Source of the DNA: Triparma columacea | Lineage: Eukaryota; Sar; Bolidophyceae; Parmales; Triparmaceae | Assembly: GCA_030267965.1 (NCBI GenBank) | Contig: BRYA01000233.1 | Location: forward strand, 27,599 to 91,598 | Direction of reading: 5' to 3' | Length of the DNA stretch: 64,000 nt | Part shown: positions 55,689-64,000 of the stretch, in pieces | Numbering within the stretch: the first letter of the stretch is position 1 | Layout: every line of letters starts with the position of its first letter | Position numbers and translations under genes: made by a program | The notes under the pieces: generated by a model | Database searches by the model: none | What the model saw: only the letters and a program-made list of their open reading frames with translations | Told to the model about the DNA's origin: nothing

Positions 55689-56411
55689 ATGTCCGCAAAT
55701 GCCGGAACAAGCATGGGTAAGTCCTCCCCCCTTTTCCCTTCCCTTAAAAAGCTCCCCCACTCCGGTCATCTCCGGGGTCTCCCCATTTTCTTCTCCATTA
55801 AAACCCCCAAACTTACTAACTCCCCACCAATCGTACCATAAAATCAAACCCACTACCCACCTCCTCCTCTCCCCCCCCCCCACTCAGGTAAGATGCGTTT
55901 ATTAGCAAAGTTAATGAAGCCGCGTGCATCCTACAAGCCTCAGCTCCAAAACAAGAACGCTCTACCTTCCAAGTGGCACATCCTCCGCGGAGACACCGTC
56001 GCCGTAATCGGTGGTCCCGTCTCTGCCCGTGGTAGTCGAGGTGTCGTTAAGGAGGTTATTAGAGATAAAGGTAGGGTTATTATAGAGGGTGTAAACATGC
56101 GCGAGCGTAAGCTAAAGGGTAAACCGGAGCTTGGGATTAAAGCCGCCGTTGTTAAGAGGGAGGTTAGCGTGCATTACAGTAACGTTAACCTGGTTTGCCC
56201 GGTTACCGATTTACCTACTAGGATTACCAGGAAGTGGCTGGAGGACGGGACCAAGGTTAGGGTTAGCAAGAGGAGCGGGGCTATTATACCAAGGCCGGAG
56301 GTACTTAAACAAAGGAGGAGACCGAAGAGGGAGAATGTGGGGGAAAGGGAAACGGGGAAGGATGACGTTTGGGAAGAAACTTTCGATGGGGACCTAAAGA
56401 AGAGGTTGTGA
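55689..56411 (+). CDS. Ribosomal protein uL24 (KOW), probably mitochondrial
   Basis: Exons 55689-55716 (28 nt) and 55888-56411, phase 1; 183 aa. The KOW motif is present: WHILRGDTVAVIGG, RGVVKEVIRDKGRVIIEGVN, VSVHYSNVNLVCP, then a basic C-terminal extension. uL24 is an assembly-initiating protein of the large subunit. The model starts MSANAGTSM then joins GKMRLLAKLMKPRASYK. The alternative is to start at the ATG at 55893, giving MRLLAKLMKPRASYK, which alone looks like a mitochondrial presequence. Exon 2 begins exactly at a GTAAG, so the acceptor is followed immediately by donor-like sequence. Confidence 0.85.
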
Positions 56412-56586
56412 ACGTTAGTTGGGGGGTGGGAGGGGGGGAGGGAGGAGGGAGGATCTACATGTGATTTAAGAAAAGGGGTTTGACTTTCGCATAAAATAAA
56501 CAGCTTCAGGGTTATGGCGTGATGTAATTTTAGCCCCTCCTCCCCCTCCCTCTCCCCACCACCACCCCTCCCCACCACCACCCCCT

Positions 56587-57370
56587 TCACCGCCTGTAGT
56601 CGATATTATCCCCCCCCCCCACCCCTCCCCCCCCCATACTAACCTTCATGCTTTGTTTATGTATTTTCCCCTGTTCCCCAATCCCTTTCAAAATGCTAAC
56701 AATGTTAGTCTCAAGTACCATCCCCCCCATAACGATTTCATCCAGCACGTAGTGGACCTTGTCGGAGTGGAAGATTAGGTCGAGCTCGCAGACGTTCTCG
56801 AAGCACTTGTCGAGAGCCTCGACGAAGACCTGGATTAGATCGAGGATACCGAGATCGGACTCCTGGGAGTCAACGCAAAACACAAAGTAGAGGGTGGCGT
56901 AGTGACGGTATATTAACTTCGTTGAGGTGCCGCACCAGGAGGGGACTGCATATATGGGGAGAGGGGGGGGGGGAGAGGGTGGGGGGAGAGGTGAGGGGGG
57001 GTGAAGGTGGTGTAGAAATTGAAGGTGTGTAACAGAGATGGCCATTTACCCAATTTGACCCCGTATTTCTTCTTAATTGTCATCCTCTCCCTTTCCTCTC
57101 TCCTCTCCTCTCTCCTCCTCTCTCTCTCCTCTCTCTCTCCTCTCTCTCCTCCCCCCCTTATCCCCCCCCCCATTCTCTCTCTCCCACATATCTCCTACAT
57201 ATCTCACCTGTACCCTCAAGGTAATTACAGAAGGAGTCAGGTCTAGAAGCAACTTGATTGAATATCCTTCTAACAACAGATGTAGATGATGTAGTATTAG
57301 GTATAGGATGATAGAACTTTGTAAGGCGAGGAGAGCCGTGATTGTTTACTATTAGGACTCCCTTTATCAT
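56587..57370 (-). CDS. AP3S1: AP-3 complex subunit sigma
   Basis: Exons 57208-57370 and 56587-56945, phase 1; 173 aa (usual 160-195). AP-3 sorts cargo from Golgi/endosomes to lysosome-related organelles and vacuoles. Exon 1 gives MIKGVLIVNNHGSPRLTKFY and exon 2 KLIYRHYATLYFVFCVDSQE, then LGILDLIQVFVEALDKCFEN and VYELD-type VCELDLIFHSDKVHYVLDEI with VMGGMVLETN. These are the most conserved stretches of AP-3 sigma. The C-terminal 30 residues are uncertain: a possible donor GTTAG after IHKQSMK could replace the Gly-rich end. The intron holds a 100-nt CT-rich tract (57080-57170). The stop is 175 bp from the convergent uL24 gene. Confidence 0.9.
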
Positions 57371-57658
57371 CTTATGGTCTATTTGGGGATATTTGAGATA
57401 CTATTGGATATGAAGATTTGTGTTAAAACGTTACTGCGCTTGAAAATGTGTTATTCAACGCAAAGGTGAAGGCAAAAGTGTAGGCAAAAGGCAAAACAGA
57501 CCTCCTCCAAATTCCTTCAAAAAAGGCATAAAAAATGGTGAAAAGAGTAAAAGTCGCCGTTGAGGGTGAAACTCCTATAAAGGTGTGTAGAACGTGTAGA
57601 ATAGCCTAAAAATAGGTTGAAATCAAGGGAGAAATCAACAAGGGGGGAGAAATATGGC

Positions 57659-58704
57659 ATGGAGGAGGGGCCTTTATTTCAACAATATTACCATGTATGG
57701 GGATTTGCTACTGGTTTAGGGTTACTTTATGGGCATACGGATGGATACGTATGATATATACCGTAAAAAAACGTATAAATAAAAAAATAATACCCCAAAA
57801 TCATCAACCTCGATGAGATAGAGTAACTCTATCTCACTTTAAGACACTCCTTCTCACACTACCACACCATAAAACCCAAAACCCACAGTCTTATAACTTC
57901 CGTAAAGACCTCCCCCCCTCAACAATCCCCCGAGCCTCTCCTTCCTCTCTTCCTCCTCCCCCTTCCTCTCTTCCTCTATCAACTCCCCCTCCCAAGCCTC
58001 CCGCCATCCTAAACTCCGACGAGCGCAAGGAGTCCCGCTCCCGTCGAAGGGAGCACTACAAGAGAATAGACGAGCTAGACGGTGTAACCCAGCCTTCCCA
58101 CCTCTACGATTCCCCGCCTTTACTCTCCTCTCGTTCGAACTCCGTAACCCCACCTTCACGTGGTTCTTCCCCCAAGCGTCCTCCTACTCCTACAACGGCT
58201 TCTCCACCTGATGAGAGTAATGGGGGTAGACCAAAGACAAGTAGAGGCACTCGGAACCCTAGTCCTGATAAGATGGCTAGTTACGTAGTCATGAGTCCTA
58301 CTAGCGATTTACCGGAAAGGGGGAGGGGGGAGGTTATGTACTTCGGGGGGGGGGGATTAACGGGACGGGGGGGGGGAGGGGGGGGGAAGGAGGAAGAAGA
58401 GGAAGGGAAGAGGAGACTTAAGTTCTTTGATTTTGAGGAGGACGTTGAGAGCAGCGTTGAGGGGGGTATGGTCAGGGGGGACAGTTTCGACTGGGGTGGA
58501 GGGGGGGGGGAGGATATTAGGAAGTCAGATAATATTTTCTTCGACAACGAAGACTACGGTGAATCGTCAACGTCCTCGGGGCCTGGGGGGGGGGGAGGAG
58601 GGGGAGAGGATTATGAGGGGGGGGGGATGGGAGGGGTGGAAGGACTGGAGGACGTTTATGCGGAACAGGGACGACTGCTACTTAGGATCGCACTTGGGAT
58701 TTAA
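57659..58704 (+). CDS. Hypothetical protein with membrane-like N-terminus and Gly-rich tail
   Basis: Exons 57659-57748 (30 codons) and 57889-58704, phase 0; 301 aa. The open frame 57817-58704 has no useful ATG before 58273. Splicing the short exon (MEEGPLFQQYYHVWGFATGL then GLLYGHTDGY, donor GTATG) to the acceptor CCCACAG gives a sensible start running into SYNFRKDLPPSTIPRASPSS. The middle is Pro/Ser-rich and basic (NSDERKESRSRRREHYKRID). The end is Gly/Glu/Asp-rich, with several G runs in the DNA. A membrane-anchored, disordered protein is inferred. Family unknown; the start could also be ATG 58273. Confidence 0.5.
57815..57835. promoter_or_regulatory. 10-bp inverted repeat with 1-base spacer
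   Basis: GAGATAGAGT-A-ACTCTATCTC, a perfect 10-bp palindromic pair in the first intron of the hypothetical gene (or its upstream region if the gene starts at 58273). It could be a protein-binding site or a small RNA hairpin. Confidence 0.5.
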
Positions 58705-59020
58705 ATATTTAGAAAGGATTTAAGGAGGGGGGAGGGGAGATAAAAGGGGGAGATTATGGTAGAGAAGAATACTAAAGGGAGAAACGGGGAGCGGGCTAGG
58801 AACAATTAGAAAAGGGTCTTGGTACGAAAAACTTAGACTTCATTTTGAAGGAGTTCAAGGGATTTTGTCGACTTCGGTCTTTCCAAAAGTCTTGGATCTT
58901 GGCTGAACTTACTAACAAAAAAAAAAAACCTTTTAACCGTAGACAAAAGAGGTATAAGAACCCCCTCCCCCACCCTCCCTCCCAAATCCCACCCCGCTGC
59001 CCAGTTAACCCATCGCCCCC
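58705..59020. other. 316-bp intergenic region
   Basis: Purine-rich after the stop at 58704, then an A run (58918-58928) and a C/T tract directly before the ATG at 59021. No gene, RNA or repeat was seen. Confidence 0.45.
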
Positions 59021-62000
59021 ATGTCTTCCCTCCCTTCCTGGCCTGATCCCTACCTCCTCCCCTCCTTAACTACCCCATTAGTCGATGACGTCTCCCGCCT
59101 CTCCTCTACCCCCATCTCCGCCCTCCACCAGCCCACCACCGAGTCCGAAGTCCTCTCCATCCTTCGACATGCCGCTAAAAACAATACCCAAGTCTGCCCA
59201 AGGGGCACGCAGCATAGCATGGGGGGTCACTCGACCCCCGGTTCACCCCTCGGTGTCTCCCTCGATACCCGTCACCTCCGTTCCATATCCTACGACCCCT
59301 CTACAACCTTGGTAACCTGCGGGCCCGGCTGTCTTTGGTCAGATTTAATATCCCACCTGGATAGCTTCGGGAGAGGGCCGCATACCCTGCAGAGCTACTG
59401 CACGTTCTCCGTGGGTGGTACGCTTAGCGTCAACGCGCACGGGATTACCTCTGACTCCTGCATTCACGCTTGCGTCTCAAGCCTACGGGTTGCCACGATC
59501 GGAGTCGAGGGGGAGCCTGAGGTGCAGACGGTGGGGCCAGGGGACGACCTCTTTGGCAGAGTGCTGGGGGGGTACGGACTGTTCGGGGTGATTTTGGAGG
59601 CCACACTCCTAACGGCACCGAACCATACCCTTTCGCAGGCCTCTTTGCAGCTCAACGTGAGGGACGGGGAGTTTCACAGAGTCTACCAAAACGTCTTATC
59701 GGACCCGAACGTGTGCGTGAAGATAGCGAGACTGAACATACTGGACGGCCTCCAGACCGCCCAGCTTATAATCTTCACCAAGGCCTCCCAAACCCCTTCC
59801 TCTTCTACGAACCTCGGCCTCAGCCCCAGGGTAATGGACTTGAAGACTCAGCTTCTATACAAGTGGGCTATGCCAGCCCTCCGCGAGCTCCGGTACTCCG
59901 TCGAGAAGACAACCGGTCAGGCCATCGACATGACTGGCGGTCAGAGTCTGACCCGTAACGAGCTCCTCTTCGAGTCCGCGGTCCCCCTCGCCAAGCTTTA
60001 TGACTCCCTCCTCGTTTCAGACGACACCTTCGTGCTCCAGGAGTTCTTCGTGCCCTCCGAATCATTCCATCCATTCATCGACCTAGCCAGGCCGATTTAC
60101 GATGACCTCAAAGAGCAGTCAACCCTCCTCCTCCTTAACACGACAATCAGATACGTGAGGAAGGACGAAGTTACGAAACTCCCGTACGCGAAAGCGGACT
60201 CTTACGCGTTTGTACTGTACTATAGAATACCGAGGACGAAGGAGGCAGACGAAGCGCTTGGGGTCTACCACAACAGATTCGCCCAAGCCGCCGTCTCCCT
60301 CAAGGGCACCTTCTACCTCCCCTACCGCAAGTGCTACCCCCCCTCCCTCCTCCTTAAATCCTATCCTGACCTCCCAGCCTTCGCTGAGGCCAAGAGAAGG
60401 TATGACCCCCGCAACCTCCTAGTCAACGCCTTCTACACAAAGTACATCGAGCCTCTCCTCCCCCCTCTCCTCCCGCTCTCCCCCCCCCCCTCCCCCCAAC
60501 ATCCCCCCCCCCCCCCCTTCACCCTCCCCCCTCCCCCTAATCCCCGCACCAACTCGTACCGCGCCCTCCTCTCCAACCCGTCGCTACGACTGAAGTTCAA
60601 GAAGCAGTTCCTAGTCACCATATTCGGGCTCGAGGACCCCGACACCGTCGTGAACGCCATGGTAAAAGCGTCGGCCGACCCTAAAAATGAGGACGATCTG
60701 AGCATCTTCAAGGCTCTCAAGTCCTCCATGTCCTCCTCCTCCTCCCCCCTCAAGCCCCTTCGTTCCATCCTCCAGCTGCGTCGTCAGAAGACCGAGCTCG
60801 TTCGCGAGACCCTCTCAATCCTCCACAAGCTCGGCGTCCCCTCCCTCACAAACTCCTACGTCTCCCTAGGCGACAACGGCAAGGTCGTTCTGCCCCTCAT
60901 AGACGCCCTGAAGGTAAGGGGTAGGACTTACTGCGGCCACACGGCCCCGTGCGAAGGGACGGACATGCCGGCGGTGCTGGAAAGGGGATCGCTGAACGAC
61001 GTGACGGACGAGTTCTTCAAGTTTGATTATATGGACGACTGCGAGAGGTGGCTAGAACCTTTCGACAGCACCGTCCCAGACGGAACCGTGGAGCTCCTCA
61101 CCCTGAACCAAGGCCTCCACCACTTCCCACCATCCCGCCTCCTCCCCTTCCTCAACTTAATCCTTCGAAAGCTTTGCCCCGGCGGCATCTTCCTCGTCCG
61201 AGAGCACGACATGTCAGACGAGGAGGTCCCGATCCACATGCTAGACCTTGCACACTCTGTCTTCAACGCCCTTACAAGCGTCGAAGACGAGGAGGAAAGG
61301 AATGAAATCAGGGCGTTCAGGGGGATCAAGGAGTGGAAGGTGAGGGCGGGTATATCGGTATATTGGGAATATATTTTTGATTCGTGGAAAATTTCCTGAC
61401 CAAGCCTGACCAACCCCCCCCCCTTCCCCCCTTCTCCATTCGCCAGTCGATCATCACGTCAGTAGGCTTCCAAGACGCGTACATCGCCGAAATGGAGCCC
61501 GGCGATCCAACTCGCGACCTAATGCTCTGCTTCCTGAAGCCCGGTTCCACAACCCCGATCAGCCTCAATCTATCATCTGCTCCCCGTAAAAACGTCGCGA
61601 TCGAGCCTCCAATCTCCGACATGGTTAGAATGCTCCTCGGTCAGGTGCCCAAGGCGTCGTTTGGGCTCCTGAAGAGCATCATCAATCAGTTCGACGTCTC
61701 AACGCTCAAAGACGCCATCGTTCAATTCGCTGGGAAGAGGGGCTGGCCGACGGGGTCAATCGAGAGCGGACTCAACATGCTGGTTGAGGGGAGGTGAGAT
61801 TGCATAACGAGGGGGTATGGTAGAAAGGAGAAATGGGGGGAGGCTTGACCCCAGCGACGACCTAACACACGACCAAACGACGACCCCGCAGCAAGATCGC
61901 ATCGAGCATGCTGGAAAAGGCGGAGGTTAAGGATCACTACCAATCCGAGTGGCTGTGCCCGGAGATGTGGCTGATAATGCCCGTCGTTCAGAGGCGCGTT

Positions 62001-63998
62001 GAGGCAGGAAATGCCACGGAGACAGAGGTTAAGGTTATGGATTTCGTCAAGGCAAACTTACCCGCGCTACTTCTGGGTGACGACGAGAAGGAGGAGGGGA
62101 AGAAAAAGGAGGGCTCGTCGGTTTCAGTCGAGGAAGCAAAAACAGGCGAAGTGACAGGCGACGAGGTCCTCTCTACCCTCAAGTCCCTCCAGATCCCCGG
62201 CCTATTTGAACCCTCTTCGCTCTCGGCCAGCGGGTTCACGGTTCGCCAACAGGCGGCCCTGATAGCGCAGTTCGGCGGGAGGGACGCCTCTGAGGCCGCG
62301 GCCAACTTCTCCACGTACCTGACCCGCGCGTCTTGGAACGAAATGAAGGAGGAGATGAAATTATGCAAGACCTTGCCTAACAAGACGAACTTGATCGATA
62401 CGGACGGCGCGCCGTGGAACAATGTGAGTTTTTGGAGTACGACGCAACGAATTTTGTCCCCCCCTTTACCACCCGTACATCCCCTCCAACCTCACACACT
62501 TTCCATTCCCTTCTCTCCCAACCTAGGTGATGCGCGCATTCCTCCGCTCCCCCAAGGTGGTGTTGAGATCACGAACTCGTACGCTGATGCGGATGGGAGG
62601 GCTTGGTAAACTCGACGACATTTACGAGCAAGAGAAGAGCGGCAAGAGCAGGAGCTCATCGATTGGCACAGCGAAACGCGTCCCAGCGACGGATGAAGTA
62701 AACAGAGTCATATCTAAGAACAAGCCAAGGATCATTCGCCAGGAGTTTGAGGGAGGCGTCTGCCTTAAGAACATTTCCACGATCGTCAGGTGAGACAGTG
62801 GGTGGCAAGGAAAAGAATACGTAAACCCCTTCCGCGACTAATCTTCGCTCATCTCAGCGCTTCGTTTGGGTATAAATCCCTGACGAGCAAGATGACGGAC
62901 ATAACTTTACAAGTAAGGGAGGCCCTCAACACTCGCGACGGCTCCCTCCTCTTACACGAGGACGACTTGGTCCTCATGAGGAACAGGCACAGCAGCGTCA
63001 AGGCCGGCGTCGACGAGTCCAGGGGCGCCCTGCTAAAAATAGCGACCCTAGGAATGGTCGGGAAGAACAAGCTCGTGCTTGAATACACTCAATTTTTGAA
63101 TACACGTATTGAGGATGGGAACTGGTGGGGGGAAGAAGACAGGGCATTCGTGACAGAAGAACTTCAGAATTTCGGCATAACAAAGAGGCTGCACGAGAAG
63201 GAGGGCGGGGAGTACACCTTCTTCAAGCTCGTTGAGTGGATGCAGGTCGAGATCTTAGCCCTCTTTGCTGACAGCCTGAATCACACCCCGTGGTTTCGAT
63301 TTCCTTTCTACGAGGTAGGTATGGAGTACATTAATATGCTGAAGGTCGAGTGCGGGGTGGTTGAGCGCGAGTTTGGGAGCCAGCGTGCCTTCGCAAGCAT
63401 GGCTTTTTTGACGGACGCTATTCCAGGGGTTGTAATGGCTTTTTTGTTTGCACAACTGAGCTTGTTGGCGGTGCCTTTGAAGCTCTCCCAGCCGGCAAAC
63501 TACGACGGCTTCGACAAGGAAACATTTTGCGAGGAAGTTGTGTGTGTAGGCATCACAAGCAAGGGCGTGGAGGAGGTTGTGGGGGACAGAGCACACAATG
63601 TGCGCTCTGTTGTCGGGAGAGAAGGGGAAGAGGTTGCTGTGGTGTTTGAGGTGCCTCCCTTCAAGGCGATGGGCGAAGTTTTAGAAAATATTGCAACCAA
63701 GATAAGAGGAGCGAGAGTGATTGAGATCAGCGGGCTGAGCTTCGTGCAGGTTCGTGTCTCGACCGAAGGAGGAAAGCAAGGAGGAGAGCAGTGGTTTGAA
63801 AGCGGGAGAGCGGGTCCAGGAGTAGAATTAATCGGCAAGTATCAGTTCACGATAGACAACACAACACCAGGTGTCAAGGGAAGGATACAGCTGGCCTTCA
63901 AGGTCAACGTTTTGAGCCTTTTGAACTTCATTAGATTCGTGACGGGGCTGCACAAGGAGGGGGTGAAGCTCGAACAAGTTTATGACTTTTGGGGGTAA
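59021..63998 (+). CDS. FAD-linked (ALO/PCMH-type) oxidase fused to a methyltransferase-like domain and a long unknown C-terminus
   Basis: Exons 59021-61339, 61447-61793, 61892-62423, 62527-62789 and 62858-63998 (phases 0, 2, 0, 2); 1533 aa. Residues about 35-220 form an FAD-binding PCMH fold (QVCPRGTQHSMGGHSTPG, GGTLSVNAHGI, RVLGGYGLFGVILEATL). About 220-480 is an ALO-like substrate domain ending RRYDPRNLLVNAFYTKYI. A Pro-rich linker leads to about 515-840. This part ends like a class I methyltransferase (LRKLCPGGIFLVREHDMSDE, then SVGFQDAYIAE), although a clear G-x-G-x-G motif I was not found. Residues about 890-1533 repeat a helical/beta pattern of unknown family. The oxidase part resembles aldonolactone oxidases (ascorbate pathway). 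The final TAA overlaps GGGGTAAAG, which could instead be a donor beyond the window. Confidence 0.75.
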
Positions 63999-64000
63999 AG

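Noticed and set aside
57036..57080. Extra small exon of AP-3 sigma (reading KKYGVKLG)
   Set aside because: Direct joining of exons 57208-57370 and 56587-56945 already gives the expected 10-residue linker before KLIYRHY in the right phase.
59021..63998. Viral origin of the methyltransferase-like end (LVREHD)
   Set aside because: Only a short motif recalls large DNA virus proteins; the gene has host-type introns and composition, so no integration claim is justified.
1..64000. tRNA, rRNA, transposon or retroelement
   Set aside because: Looked for cloverleaf-like A/B boxes, reverse transcriptase/transposase motifs, terminal repeats and integrase blocks; none was recognised by eye on either strand.

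Overview
This window is nuclear DNA from an intron-bearing, gene-dense eukaryote, most likely a photosynthetic stramenopile (ochrophyte) microalga with a flagellate stage. Evidence for eukaryote: about 40 introns with GT..AG ends and consistent phases, Sec63, dymeclin, AP-3 sigma, canonical poly(A) polymerase and complex I accessory genes. Evidence for a secondary plastid: the methionine sulfoxide reductase at 13969-14730 starts with a signal-peptide-like segment ending in an A-F-S-P motif, as in heterokont plastid precursors. Evidence for flagella/basal bodies (weaker): TPR/TTC29-like, Sfi1-like, calponin-homology, EF-hand and MORN genes. The genus cannot be fixed from the sequence alone.

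Layout. 1-11.7 kb: a gene fragment at the left edge, a coiled-coil protein, a 31-bp tandem repeat, a complex I subunit, the ER translocon J-protein Sec63, a BAR/PH-like membrane protein interrupted by an assembly gap (NNN at 7829-7831), a membrane protein and a NAPE-PLD-type phospholipase. 11.9-20 kb: mitochondrial uL4, an AT-rich island, plastid MsrA, an RBM42-like RNA-binding protein and a nine-exon aspartokinase-homoserine dehydrogenase whose second half looks catalytically degenerate. 20-34.7 kb: a TPR protein, a double-PH lipid-anchored protein, an unknown protein, a head-to-head pair (Sfi1-like / multi-CH protein) and an EF-hand protein. 34.8-42.6 kb: one eight-exon gene for a 2308-residue protein with a ConA-like region, ARM-like helices, leucine-rich repeats, a CHAT (caspase-like) protease domain and a STAND/NB-ARC-like NTPase. 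It is the best candidate here for an undescribed (immune/cell-death-like) system. 42.8-57.4 kb: F-box-like protein, MORN protein, a SulP anion transporter with two EF-hands inserted in its membrane domain, dymeclin, poly(A) polymerase, a mitochondrial-type uL24 and AP-3 sigma. 57.6-64 kb: a glycine-rich unknown protein and a 1533-residue FAD-oxidase/methyltransferase-like fusion.

Gene models were built by hand from reading frames, GT..AG junctions and phase. In every multi-exon model the exon phases close exactly. Product names rest on motifs recognised by eye; no database search was run. Housekeeping secretory-pathway genes (Sec63, dymeclin, AP-3 sigma, PH/BAR proteins) are scattered among the others, with no sign of operon-like organisation. 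Many neighbours are head-to-head or tail-to-tail with 35-500 bp between them. Many introns share a GTGAG 5' end, and a subset shares a CTCGCTTCGCTC-type 3' module.
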